From JADJLQ01 sp040007895 (GTDB lineage Bacteria; Bacteroidota; Bacteroidia; Chitinophagales; Saprospiraceae), in NCBI GenBank assembly GCA_040007895.1, contig JBDTUE010000011.1, positions 1 through 41,761 of the forward strand: a stretch of DNA of 41,761 nucleotides, read 5' to 3'. Shown here one piece after another: positions 1-7,810 of this stretch. The notes under the pieces are model-generated. The model was given only the letters and a program-made list of their open reading frames with translations. It was not told the origin of the DNA and searched no databases. How positions within the stretch are numbered: position 1 is the stretch's first letter; the number at the start of each line of letters is the position of its first letter. The position numbers and the translations under genes were made by a program.

Positions 1-172
1 TGGACTCATGAAAATCTTCCATTTTATCCAGGAAGACTTTAGAATAATCCCCACTTTTTTTAAAAAACTTCCGTCTCATTTTGGCACCCTTTTCAGGCGC
101 AAATATTATCCCTATCAATAATCCCGTTGTAAAACCAACGAATAAACCCAATATTAATAATTGTGATTTCAT
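1..172 (-). CDS. YtxH domain-containing protein, 3' part missing at window edge
   Basis: Reading the minus strand from the ATG at 172 gives an open frame that runs off the left edge after about 57 codons. It begins MKSQLLILGLFVGFTTG, continues through LLIGIIFAPEKGAKMR, and then becomes basic and charged. An N-terminal glycine-rich transmembrane helix followed by an APEKG-type turn and a charged helix is the pattern of YtxH-family general stress proteins. The function of the family is poorly known; it is expected to be an inner-membrane protein with a cytoplasmic tail. It lies 27 bp beyond the lmo0937-type gene on the same strand, which fits a stress gene set. The C-terminal part lies outside the window. 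Confidence 0.75.
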   Translation of the reverse strand, partial: MKSQLLILGLFVGFTTGLLIGIIFAPEKGAKMRRKFFKKSGDYSKVFLDKMEDFHES

Positions 173-199
173 GTTTCGATTTTTCAACACAATCATGTA

Positions 200-355
200 T
201 TAAAGGGGAGATCTTCCTTGTATAACTCTCAGCAGCACAGCAATGATAGCAAATACAAGTAAAATATGAATGACATATCCAACACTAAATCCAAAATAGC
301 CAATAGCCCATAGGATTAATAGAATGACGGCTATTATATAAAGTAAATTGCCCAT
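200..355 (-). CDS. lmo0937 family small membrane protein
   Basis: A 51-residue protein starting MGNLLYIIAVILLILWAIGY, with two hydrophobic helices separated by a short turn and ending in a basic tail (RVIQGRSPL). This matches the tiny two-helix proteins called lmo0937 family (DUF5670), which are common in Bacteroidota stress clusters; their molecular role is unknown. A longer frame opens at 412, but the 19 extra residues are charged and overlap the end of the upstream gene, and the family starts at MGNLL, so the ATG at 355 was chosen. It lies 22 bp after the DUF892 gene, probably in the same transcript. Confidence 0.8.
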   Translation of the reverse strand: MGNLLYIIAVILLILWAIGYFGFSVGYVIHILLVFAIIAVLLRVIQGRSPL

Positions 356-377
356 GTTATAAGTTTTTAGGCGATGT

Positions 378-968
378 TTAATGAAATGAATTCTGTAAAG
401 AAGATCTTCCATTTAATTTAAAAAGTGAGTTAGTTTCTTCATCTTCTTCATTCTCCAGATTAATGGAAGATTCAGCAATTTGAGAAAGTTGTACTCCTGC
501 TGCAGTGTCTTCGTCCAGGGTTTGAAGCAATAAATCAGCCGTATCATCTTCTCTTAATATAGTAGCAAAGGAATATAAAGTACTATATGCGGCAATCTTA
601 TAATGTTCAATTTTTTGATCAGACGCTATAATACATGCATCACGGACAGTCCCTTCGTAAGTCTGCTCTATCAGACCTTCCGCCTCCATAATTAATCCTT
701 CCATTGCATGGCATTTGACAGCAACGGGTGATTCACCCAATATAGTAAACACTTCTTCAAGTCGGATTATTTGTTCGTTCGTTTTTTCAAGGCGGTTGCT
801 TAGTCCTTTAATCAATTGTGGGGCAGTTGCATTTTTAATCATTTTGGGGATTACTTTGGTGAGCACTTTTTCAGTCCAGTATATTTTTTCAAGTTCATCC
901 ATAAATAGATTGGTCAAGCCTGCTTCTGCATCTGGAACTGTGGTGATAGCACTCTTATTTAATTTCAT
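378..968 (-). CDS. DUF892 (YciE/YciF-type) ferritin-like protein
   Basis: A 196-residue, mostly helical, acidic protein. It opens with a short linker and then LTNLFMDELEKIYWTEK, the characteristic first helix of the DUF892 family, followed by further helices that carry Glu/His residues of a ferritin-like four-helix bundle (for example the region CHAMEGLIMEAEGLI and the EHYKIAAYSTL helix). YciE/YciF proteins of enterobacteria are stress-induced; the biochemical activity is not established and a di-metal centre is an inference from the fold. The start is an ATG directly ahead of the family homology. It is followed by the lmo0937-type gene. No cysteine cluster or signal peptide is present, so it should be cytoplasmic. 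Confidence 0.85.
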   Translation of the reverse strand: MKLNKSAITTVPDAEAGLTNLFMDELEKIYWTEKVLTKVIPKMIKNATAPQLIKGLSNRLEKTNEQIIRLEEVFTILGESPVAVKCHAMEGLIMEAEGLIEQTYEGTVRDACIIASDQKIEHYKIAAYSTLYSFATILREDDTADLLLQTLDEDTAAGVQLSQIAESSINLENEEDEETNSLFKLNGRSSLQNSFH

Positions 969-1019
969 ATCTCTTGTATTTTGTTACTTTTTGAATATTA
1001 TTATTCTAAAACTGTTTTT

Positions 1020-1610
1020 TTACATCTTTTCGTATTTCTTTTGACAAGTAAGCGCATGGTCAAGGTGAGTTCTTAAATCAGGAAGCAAATTAGTAGCCCA
1101 CATTTTGATATCGGCATCACTGGACTCCGTAGAAGCTTTTTCAAACAATGCAATGGCTTCTTTGTGGCCATTTACCATCATATCACAATATTCTTTATCA
1201 AATTCCTTTCTATCTTTTTCGGCTAATTTTTGATAGTCATTTTTAGTTTCGTCTGTGATAGACGCAGGGATCGATATTGTTTTTTGCTTTGCCAGTGCGG
1301 ACAAGTCATTTAAAGATTTAGTGTGAGCTTCTTCCATTTCTTTGCCGAGAAACTTCACATCAGATGTATTGCTTACCTGTTGTGCAAGCTTTCCTAAACT
1401 TATCTCTTTCAAATTGATCTCAGCAGCGTTAACCAGAAATTTAGCATCCTTTTCTTTGTCTGCTTCGTTAAATTTGGCATCGTTATGCTCTTTAGCAACT
1501 TCTTTTGTGTCCTCTGGTTTCTGATTATTTTGACAATTTTGCATACCTAATAATGCCATAATCATGAGTGCCAGGATGAAATTAAACTGATACCATTTAA
1601 ACATTTTCAT
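1020..1610 (-). CDS. DUF4142 domain lipoprotein
   Basis: Read from the ATG at 1610 this is a 196-residue protein with an N-terminal hydrophobic stretch (FNFILALMIMALLGMQNC) ending in a cysteine that could be lipidated, although GMQNC is a loose lipobox. The mature part is a helical DUF4142 domain: DAKFLVNAAEINLKEISLG starts the domain and the end has the typical HLDHALTCQKKYEKM. The family is also ferritin-like in fold and of unknown function, often periplasmic or envelope-attached. A longer frame from 1658 adds 16 residues before the signal peptide and is less likely. Two extra cysteines (CDMM and LTCQ) are present in the mature part. Confidence 0.8.
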   Translation of the reverse strand: MKMFKWYQFNFILALMIMALLGMQNCQNNQKPEDTKEVAKEHNDAKFNEADKEKDAKFLVNAAEINLKEISLGKLAQQVSNTSDVKFLGKEMEEAHTKSLNDLSALAKQKTISIPASITDETKNDYQKLAEKDRKEFDKEYCDMMVNGHKEAIALFEKASTESSDADIKMWATNLLPDLRTHLDHALTCQKKYEKM

Positions 1611-1855
1611 GATCTGTAGATTTAATGTGAATAATGATACAAAGTTGTGCTGGCCCAAATAAAAAGTATTACATCATTTTGTAAAAAAATTATACAATTT
1701 TAATGCTGAAAGAATGGATCTGATAATCAGGTCAAGATGGGTATCCAGTGCACTAGCCATCTTTTATAAAGTGATTACATCCATCTTATCATGTTTTAAT
1801 GAGACAGGTCACTTGTATGGTTTGAGAATAATTGTCTTAAAAGATTTGCAAATTT

Positions 1856-2755
1856 TTATTTGGGAGCCCTTATTTTTTTTACAGCCTTTTCATCCGGGGC
1901 AATTTTTCCATCTCTCAACTCAGCATATGCTCTGGTAAATTCGGCCCCATAAAATACAATCATTGATGAATATGAAACCCAAAGCAAGATTAAAATTATG
2001 GACCCTGCTGCGCCATATCCTGAACCCGGATTAGCTGTTCCAAAATACAATCCTAGCCCAAATTTTCCGATATCAAACAGGAGTGCAGTAACCATGGATC
2101 CTATCCATACATGTCGCCATTTAATTTTAGCATCCGGAAAAAACTTAAACATAAGTGAAAACAGGAGTGTAAGAATTAAAAGTGAAAAGATGAAATTGAT
2201 AATTTGTAGAAAGATTATATACGAATCAGAAAATTTGTTCGATAACCAATTGCCTAAAGCAGAAATGGTGGCAGAAACAACCAGGGAGACGATGAGTATA
2301 AACGCTATGGCAATCGTGAGTCCGAATGAAAACAATCGTACTTTAATCACATTCCATATTCCTGATTTGCTGGGGTCCGTTTTAACATCCCAGATAATAT
2401 TCAAAGATTTTTGAAATTGCGTAAATACACCAGTGGCACCTAGTATGATGGTGAAAGTACCAATAATAGCCGCCCAAACTGTCTTTTTGGTTTCACTTGC
2501 TTTGACAATCATGTTCCGGATTTGCTCCGAAGTATCCTTTCCCATGGTTGCCGATATTTGGGATAGAATTTGATCATTCACAGCATCGCGGCCAAAAAAA
2601 TAACCTGCAAAAGTTATGATGACCACCAATAAACCCGGTAATGAAAATATCGCATAATAAGCGATTACCGCACTTTCCCGAAACGGGTCCTTTGAATTCC
2701 AAGCTTTAAACGCGGTTTTAAAAATAGTAAAAATACGCTGGAGAGATATTTTCAT
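1856..2755 (-). CDS. YihY/BrkB family inner-membrane protein
   Basis: About 299 residues with an N-terminal amphipathic region and about six transmembrane segments. The signature of YihY/BrkB (formerly 'ribonuclease BN') is clear: KDPFRESAVIAYYAIFSLPG near residue 25-45, the GKDTSEQIRNMI helix, GATGVFTQFQKSLNIIWDV around 110-130, and the closing LLWVSYSSMIVFYGAEFTRAYAE. The physiological role is unknown (possibly transport or membrane integrity); the RNase BN label is historical and should not be used as function. A frame also opens at a TTG at 2773, but the ATG at 2755 (MKISLQRIF) is the natural start. An 18-bp perfect palindrome lies about 73 bp upstream. Confidence 0.85.
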   Translation of the reverse strand: MKISLQRIFTIFKTAFKAWNSKDPFRESAVIAYYAIFSLPGLLVVIITFAGYFFGRDAVNDQILSQISATMGKDTSEQIRNMIVKASETKKTVWAAIIGTFTIILGATGVFTQFQKSLNIIWDVKTDPSKSGIWNVIKVRLFSFGLTIAIAFILIVSLVVSATISALGNWLSNKFSDSYIIFLQIINFIFSLLILTLLFSLMFKFFPDAKIKWRHVWIGSMVTALLFDIGKFGLGLYFGTANPGSGYGAAGSIILILLWVSYSSMIVFYGAEFTRAYAELRDGKIAPDEKAVKKIRAPK

Positions 2756-2827
2756 CGCCTTGTTTAAGTTCAATATAGTCCTGGCATCGAATAGAAATGA
2801 AATAATTTATTGCAATACCAGAATTAT

Positions 2828-2845
2828 ATCAAATCATGATTTGAT
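2828..2845. promoter_or_regulatory. 18-bp perfect palindrome upstream of the YihY gene
   Basis: The sequence ATCAAATCATGATTTGAT equals its own reverse complement over all 18 bases. It sits 73-90 bp ahead of the YihY start in otherwise non-coding DNA. It has no loop and no T tract, so it looks more like a binding site for a dimeric regulator than a terminator. No regulator gene lies next to it, and the identity of the binding protein is unknown. Confidence 0.4.
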
Positions 2846-2885
2846 CAGTTTTAGAATTCTGCATGAATCAAAAAAAATCTGAATA

Positions 2886-3056
2886 CTATTTCTTTTTAAA
2901 TAGAAGAGATCCCCCTATAAGCGTAAAAAGAATCAGGATTAAAAAAATGAAGAATATTACTTTTGCTATAGATGCAGCTCCTGCAGCAATACCCGTGAAA
3001 CCAAAAATTGCAGCGATAATTGCAATCACTAAAAAGATGGCAGTCCATTTAAGCAT
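2886..3056 (-). CDS. DUF1328 (YtjA-type) small membrane protein
   Basis: A 56-residue protein, MLKWTAIFLVIAIIAAIFGF followed by TGIAAGAASIAKVIFFIF and a short basic end (LLFKKK). The FGFTGIAAGAASIAK motif between two hydrophobic helices is diagnostic of DUF1328 (YtjA in E. coli), a small inner-membrane family of unknown function frequently found in stress regulons. An upstream in-frame start (3128) would add 24 residues without family similarity; MLKW is the conserved beginning. It has its own intergenic region with an 11-bp inverted repeat (3095-3153) in the probable 5' leader, unlike the other small stress genes here. Confidence 0.85.
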   Translation of the reverse strand: MLKWTAIFLVIAIIAAIFGFTGIAAGAASIAKVIFFIFLILILFTLIGGSLLFKKK

Positions 3057-3094
3057 AATGATTTTTTTAGTTATGATATAATTAATTTCTTTTA

Positions 3095-3153
3095 AGAGTA
3101 GAGATGAAATTCCGATGATAATTATCAATCTGAAATCAAACTATCTCTACTCT
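3095..3153 (-). repeat. 11-bp inverted repeat in the leader of the DUF1328 gene
   Basis: AGAGTAGAGAT at 3095-3105 is repeated in perfect inverted form (ATCTCTACTCT) at 3143-3153, 37 bp apart. It lies 39 bp upstream of the DUF1328 start. It could form a long-range stem in the 5' untranslated RNA or be paired operator half sites. There is no T tract after it on the minus strand, so a terminator is not suggested. Confidence 0.4.
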
Positions 3154-3690
3154 ATATAAACAAAGATGTATGCCTTGTACTTAAAAGCGTTTATATGATT
3201 TTAACTAAATGCTATATAATTTCCATCTGAAATGACGATAAAAAATCATCGAAGCGGTGAAGTATTTTCTACAAAATACATTTTGGTCTCGCCTTATTAT
3301 TTGACTGAATTTTGGATCTGTAACCACAATCAAATTTGTCTTGACATATGCTCCATATCCTACCCTGTTATTTATTCCAGGTATGTAATAATCTCCTCCC
3401 GTGATTCTACAGCCTGGATATGAGACTACCTGAGGCAGGTACTATTGACAAATATTTGAATTAGTCTCATTTCAAAATCATCCTTATTCCAGAAAACTTG
3501 AATAGATGATTCTTAATTGAATTTTTAAAATAATTTAAAGCTCAGACTAAATGGAGTTTTGGAACCTCATTTAAGATTAGTAGGCGGACATCTGAGTTTT
3601 ATAGTTTTCAGATTTGCTTTTTTTCCAAATTGAAAATTGAATTAGAAACATTTTACCAAGTGGTTGCAGACATTACAACTAGTTGATACT
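3154..3690. other. Gene-free interval with short inverted repeats
   Basis: About 540 bp with no convincing gene between the DUF1328 leader and the tRNA terminator. A 63-codon frame at 3232-3423 (plus) lacks a ribosome site and recognisable protein features. Structure seen: ATGAGACTA at 3420-3428 repeated inverted at 3462-3470, enclosing a small CCTGAGGCAGG hairpin and the palindrome CAAATATTTG; and a short hairpin GTATTTT/AAAATAC near 3261-3278. A small RNA is possible but unsupported. Confidence 0.4.
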
Positions 3691-3694
3691 AAAT

Positions 3695-3720
3695 AAAAAA
3701 GGCTACTAAAAGCAGCCTTT
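3695..3720 (-). terminator. Intrinsic terminator after tRNA-Lys
   Basis: On the minus strand the arms AAAGGCTGC and GTAGCCTTT form a 9-bp stem (one G-T pair) with a 5-base loop, followed by a run of T. It lies 16 bp after the tRNA 3' end and fits its transcription termination. Confidence 0.75.
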
Positions 3721-3735
3721 CAAAAACTAGTTCAG

Positions 3736-3808
3736 TGACTCCGCTGGGACTTGAACCCAGGGCCCATACATTAAAAGTGTATTGCTCTACCAGCTGAGCT
3801 ACGGAGTC
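3736..3808 (-). tRNA. tRNA-Lys, anticodon TTT
   Basis: A 73-base cloverleaf on the minus strand. The acceptor arms GACTCCG and CGGAGTC pair perfectly with an A discriminator; the D arm is AGCTCAGCTGGTAGAGCA; the anticodon stem ATACA/TGTAT encloses the loop CTTTTAA with anticodon TTT; the T arm CTGGGTTCAAGTCCCAG is canonical. The CCA end is not encoded. An own promoter lies upstream and a terminator downstream, so it is a single-gene transcript. Confidence 0.95.
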
Positions 3809-3829
3809 TACTTTTCGTTAAAAGAGTCG

Positions 3830-3860
3830 CAAATATATATCTTTTTGAGACAATTCCAAG
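3830..3860 (-). promoter_or_regulatory. Bacteroidota-type promoter of tRNA-Lys
   Basis: The minus strand has TATATTTG (3830-3837), a perfect match to the Bacteroidota -7 element TAnnTTTG, with CTTG (3857-3860) 19 bases upstream as the -33 element. It lies 22 bp before the tRNA 5' end, at a sensible distance. Confidence 0.6.
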
Positions 3861-3887
3861 ATTGATTTTAGATATAGTATCCCCATT

Positions 3888-4280
3888 TTAAAATGGAAGA
3901 TCGTCATCAAATGACTCGGTAGCCCGTGGGGGAGCCTCAGGAAATGAAGAGGAGCCCTGAGGAGGTGTGGCCTTGTAAGATCCTCCGGTACCTGGTCTTT
4001 CATTATTTCCTTCGGCACCTGCGCTACTGACTTTCCATGCCCTTACATCATTGTACCACTTACTATTGTATTCTCGGGCATCAATATCAAAATCTGCCGT
4101 AATCATATCACCAATGTTTAAAGGCAAGTGACTCATTTTATCTCCCCAGACACCTATCACTATTTTTTTGGGATATTGTCCATCAGTTTCTAATATGATG
4201 TCTTGTCTGCGCCAAGGTCCATTTTTGCCTTCGCCGGTCTGGGCAGGTAATACTTTAAATAGTCGTCCTGTGATTTGCAT
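3888..4280 (-). CDS. DUF3127 OB-fold-like protein with SSB-type acidic tail
   Basis: A 130-residue protein. Residues 1-90 match the DUF3127 family of Bacteroidota (MQITGRLFKVLPAQTGEGKN, KKIVIGVWGDK, NIGDMITADFDIDARE, WYNDVRAWKV), which looks like a single-stranded-DNA-binding OB fold. It is followed by a low-complexity linker rich in Gly, Ser, Pro and Glu and ends in DDDLPF. That tail closely resembles the DDDIPF tip of bacterial SSB, which docks partner proteins. Function is not established; binding of single-stranded nucleic acid is an inference. It starts 3 bp after the xylA stop codon, so it is probably co-transcribed with the xylose genes, although no metabolic link is obvious. Confidence 0.85.
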   Translation of the reverse strand: MQITGRLFKVLPAQTGEGKNGPWRRQDIILETDGQYPKKIVIGVWGDKMSHLPLNIGDMITADFDIDAREYNSKWYNDVRAWKVSSAGAEGNNERPGTGGSYKATPPQGSSSFPEAPPRATESFDDDLPF

Positions 4281-4283
4281 ATC

Positions 4284-5618
4284 TTAAATATAAAGGTTAA
4301 TTAATTGTTCATACATTTCTTGTTTCCCGCTCCTAATCGAAGGTTCACCTAATTGAATAGCAAGTTCTCTCAATTGTTCAAGAGTAAGATTTCCTTGTTC
4401 AAAATCTTTGCCTTTACCGTGATCAAACGACTCATATCTCATTTTACGCCAGGATTCAAGAGGAGAATCATTTAATAGTTGGTCAGCAGCCAGTAAAGCT
4501 CTTGCAAAAACATCCATGCCGTGAATATGTGCGATAAATAAATCTTCCGGATCAGTGCTGTTACGTCGGATCTTTGCATCAAAGTTTACTCCTCCTCCCT
4601 GTAATCCGCCAGCTCGTAAAATCACCAACATTGCCTCAACGGTTTCATATTGATTTACAGTAAATTGATCCGTATCCCATCCGTTTTGGTTATCCCCACG
4701 ATTAGCATCTATACTTCCCAACATTCCTGCATCAGCAGCTACTTGCAGTTCATGCTCGAAAGTATGACCCGATAATGTAGCATGATTTACTTCTACGTTG
4801 ATCTTAAAATCTTTTTCAAGTCCATAAGCCTTAAGAAAACCAATTACTGTAGCACAATCAAAATCATATTGATGTTTAGTAGGTTCCATAGGCTTAGGTT
4901 CAATGAAAAAATTGCCTTTAAATCCCCGGCTTCTTGCATAATCCCTGCTTATTTGTAAAAACCTGCCAAGGTGTTCCTGTTCTCTATGCATATCAGTGTT
5001 CAATAAAGAAAGGTATCCTTCCCGGCCACCCCAGAATACATAATTTTCTCCTCCGAGTGCAATCGTAGCATCTAAAGCATTTTTTACCTGTGTAGCCGCA
5101 TACGTCAACACCTGAAAATCAGGATTGGTGGATGCACCATTCATATACCTTGGATTAGAAAATAAATTGGCTGTGCCCCAAAGTAATTTTACACCGGATT
5201 CCGTTTGTTTATTTTTAGCGTAGTCAACAATAGTTTGTAATCTTTTCTCTGACTCAGCAATAGTCAAACCTTCTTCAATGAGATCAAAATCATGAAAACA
5301 ATAATATGGTGCATCCAGTTTTGTGATGAATTCAAATGCTGCGTCCATTTTATGTTTAGCTCTTTCAATAGCATCTGTTCCATGATTCCAGGGCATAGGT
5401 CTAGTCGGCGCACCAAAAGGATCTGCATTGCCATTGCAGAAGCTATGCCAGTACGCAACAGCAAACTTAAGGTGATCTTCCATTCGTTTACCCCTGACCA
5501 TTCTTGAAGGCTCATACCATTTAAATGCTAATGGATTTTTGGAGGTGGTGCCTTCAAATTCTATTTTTTGAATACCCTTAAAGTATTCCTGATTACCTAA
5601 TGTGATTTTTCTGGTCAT
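4284..5618 (-). CDS. xylA: Xylose isomerase
   Basis: A 444-residue class II xylose isomerase that interconverts D-xylose and D-xylulose in the cytoplasm. Visible motifs: YYCFHDFDL with the catalytic His109 and Asp112; the metal ligands Glu240 (FFIEPKPMEPTKHQYD), Glu276 and His279 (NVEVNHATLSGHTFEHE); Asp304 (GSIDANRGD) and the WDTDQF segment with Asp315 and Asp317. The length is normal for class II enzymes (about 440). It follows the GH29 fucosidase by 8 bp and is followed by the DUF3127 gene, in an operon led by xylB. The usual adjacent xylB-xylA pair is therefore interrupted by the fucosidase gene. Confidence 0.97.
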   Translation of the reverse strand: MTRKITLGNQEYFKGIQKIEFEGTTSKNPLAFKWYEPSRMVRGKRMEDHLKFAVAYWHSFCNGNADPFGAPTRPMPWNHGTDAIERAKHKMDAAFEFITKLDAPYYCFHDFDLIEEGLTIAESEKRLQTIVDYAKNKQTESGVKLLWGTANLFSNPRYMNGASTNPDFQVLTYAATQVKNALDATIALGGENYVFWGGREGYLSLLNTDMHREQEHLGRFLQISRDYARSRGFKGNFFIEPKPMEPTKHQYDFDCATVIGFLKAYGLEKDFKINVEVNHATLSGHTFEHELQVAADAGMLGSIDANRGDNQNGWDTDQFTVNQYETVEAMLVILRAGGLQGGGVNFDAKIRRNSTDPEDLFIAHIHGMDVFARALLAADQLLNDSPLESWRKMRYESFDHGKGKDFEQGNLTLEQLRELAIQLGEPSIRSGKQEMYEQLINLYI

Positions 5619-5626
5619 ACTTATTT

Positions 5627-7810
5627 TTATTTTTTCTTTTCCTGAATTACAATTTTAAGACTTGGAGTACCTAGATTTTCATTTGCATGCGTTGGGTTTG
5701 CCAGACTTACTTCGATATGATTGACTTGTTTTCGTATTAAATTTGAAAATGAAACTTCTTTTTCAAAATGTATTTGGTCAACTTTAAGACTATAAAATGT
5801 TTTAAAATCACCTTTGATGTTCAGGTGTTTTAAAATTACCGTATTGCTCTCTCCTCCAAATGGAAGGTCCAGGAAGACCGTATTATTTCCTTCCTGAGGA
5901 TATCCTGATGCATAAATCAATTTTCCGTTGAGGAAAGCCATGAAAGCATCATCGGTTCCGAAAGCTAATATGGATGATGCAGGTACGGAGGAAAGGACAT
6001 TAAAAAGATAATAATATGTTTGCATTGGTTCGGGGTGCAATGGTATATAATTACCCTGTTCGAGGTTATACAGCTCAGTCCAGACAACACCATTTTTACC
6101 CCATAATTCTGACCGGGTGGAATAGCCAATTGGTCCGGGATGTGTATTCATATCAAGACCATTATATGGACCTTGTGTACTGATACTACTGGGAATAACG
6201 CTGTTATTAGGATTCGATTGACGAAAGGTCTTGTATTTACTCAGATCCAATTGCTCTACATGATCATTTATTTTAAGATTAATTATTTTGTTTTTTTCCT
6301 GTTGTGTATAAAAGACAGAAATAGTATAATCGACTTCTTTTGGCGGGACGATAATATCCCAATTCATATTGGTTACTGATGGTACAGATGAATAATAATT
6401 TATACCATCCTGTGCCCAGACAATATTGGCATTATAATAAGATAATTCAAATTTGCCAGTAGCATTTGCAGTTATTTTTTTAGGTGGAGAGATATTTAAA
6501 TCTCCATCATATTTAATGGCGAATATAGTAGAAGGATCAAATGATAAAGGTGTCATCCCGAGGTCAAATTCAATCGTAGAGCCAAAGGATGCACCGGTAA
6601 GTATCTTATCAGGGGATGCTAGTGGGTAGGCTGTAGTCAAATTATTATTCAAGCCGTACATAATCAACTTGCCTTCGTCGGGACTACTCGTCACATTAGC
6701 ATAAATAGTCTGTGGATGGTAGGTAAATATTCCCCAGGATTTATCTCCAAATGGAAACGGCCTTATATTATAAATAGCTTCTCCATTCGCATTTACCCAA
6801 TCTCCTATTTTTTTTATAACCATTTGTTCAAAATCAGGCACTATCCCTTCTCCTGTGGGGCCTACATTAAGCATATAGTTACCTCCTTTGAGAATTGTTT
6901 TATTCAGATTCGCAAGGAGCGTTGAAGCTTTTTTATTTGGATCTTCCGCTGTCTGCCAGGATCTATATCCCCAGGTATTATCAAAGATGGATGCTACAGC
7001 TTGCCAGGGGCATTCCATTTTTAATCCCGGAATTTGATTGTCACCCATGACTTCAAAATCACCTTGTCCATTACCGATGCGGCCCCCTATCATGCAAGTT
7101 GGCTGTAAGCTTTTAACTAATGCCCTTATTTCGGTACTTTGATTTAGAGTTAATGTACCCATATCAAACCAAATTTCACTTAATGAACCATAGTTGGAGC
7201 ACAGCTCCCGTATTTGTTTAAGATTAAGTTGATGTAAAGCGGGAGAGATGCTGTCTGCATTATGTGAAGATATCGTGGTGGCACCTTCTTTGGCATTCCA
7301 ATCTATCAATGAATAATAAATTCCAAATCCCAGCCTGGATCTTGAACAAGATTCTGATAGTTCCTTTAAAATATCTCTCTTGAATGGTGAAGATTGGGTG
7401 ATGGAGAAATCGGACTCTTTAGTATCATACATATTAAATCCATCATGATGTTTTGCAGTAATGACAATACTTCTGAATCCGCCCCGGATAGCCAGGTTTA
7501 CCAATGAATCTGCATTCCAGCCAGTAGGATTAAAACTGGCCGCCATAGATTTATACTCATCAGCAGGTATAGGTGCTTGAGCCATGATTTGTTCGCTATA
7601 TCCTTTAGAAATTTGTTGTCCATGATATACACCTCCAAGCATAGAATACAAACCAAAGTGAACCATCATACTTAGTTTGTTATCCTTCCACATCTTCACT
7701 TCTCGGGATTCTGGTTGACCATAGGTTGGTGTAATTAACTTACCTTCTTTTTTGCAAAAAGTAAAGAGGATAATAAGGCACAACGCAAATAAGAGTTGGA
7801 TTAATTTCAT
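5627..7810 (-). CDS. GH29 alpha-L-fucosidase lipoprotein (xyl operon)
   Basis: A 727-residue secreted enzyme. The signal peptide ends in LFTFC with Cys19 as the likely lipidation site. The GH29 catalytic domain (about 30-400) shows MMVHFGLYS (His51), ITAKHHDGF (residues 117-125) and SEIWFDMG with the predicted nucleophile Asp216. The C-terminal 300 residues form beta-sandwich regions; one has FGTDDAFMAFLNGKLIY, typical of a carbohydrate-binding galactose-binding-like module. Expected activity is release of alpha-L-fucose at the cell envelope; substrate and linkage cannot be read from sequence. Its ATG overlaps the xylB stop by 4 bp and xylA follows 8 bp later, so it is translationally linked to xylose catabolism. 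Confidence 0.9.
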   Translation of the reverse strand: MKLIQLLFALCLIILFTFCKKEGKLITPTYGQPESREVKMWKDNKLSMMVHFGLYSMLGGVYHGQQISKGYSEQIMAQAPIPADEYKSMAASFNPTGWNADSLVNLAIRGGFRSIVITAKHHDGFNMYDTKESDFSITQSSPFKRDILKELSESCSRSRLGFGIYYSLIDWNAKEGATTISSHNADSISPALHQLNLKQIRELCSNYGSLSEIWFDMGTLTLNQSTEIRALVKSLQPTCMIGGRIGNGQGDFEVMGDNQIPGLKMECPWQAVASIFDNTWGYRSWQTAEDPNKKASTLLANLNKTILKGGNYMLNVGPTGEGIVPDFEQMVIKKIGDWVNANGEAIYNIRPFPFGDKSWGIFTYHPQTIYANVTSSPDEGKLIMYGLNNNLTTAYPLASPDKILTGASFGSTIEFDLGMTPLSFDPSTIFAIKYDGDLNISPPKKITANATGKFELSYYNANIVWAQDGINYYSSVPSVTNMNWDIIVPPKEVDYTISVFYTQQEKNKIINLKINDHVEQLDLSKYKTFRQSNPNNSVIPSSISTQGPYNGLDMNTHPGPIGYSTRSELWGKNGVVWTELYNLEQGNYIPLHPEPMQTYYYLFNVLSSVPASSILAFGTDDAFMAFLNGKLIYASGYPQEGNNTVFLDLPFGGESNTVILKHLNIKGDFKTFYSLKVDQIHFEKEVSFSNLIRKQVNHIEVSLANPTHANENLGTPSLKIVIQEKKK

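Noticed and set aside
3232..3423. 63-codon ORF on the plus strand
   Set aside because: No ribosome site, no recognisable family, unusual composition, and it lies in a region with inverted repeats; treated as chance.
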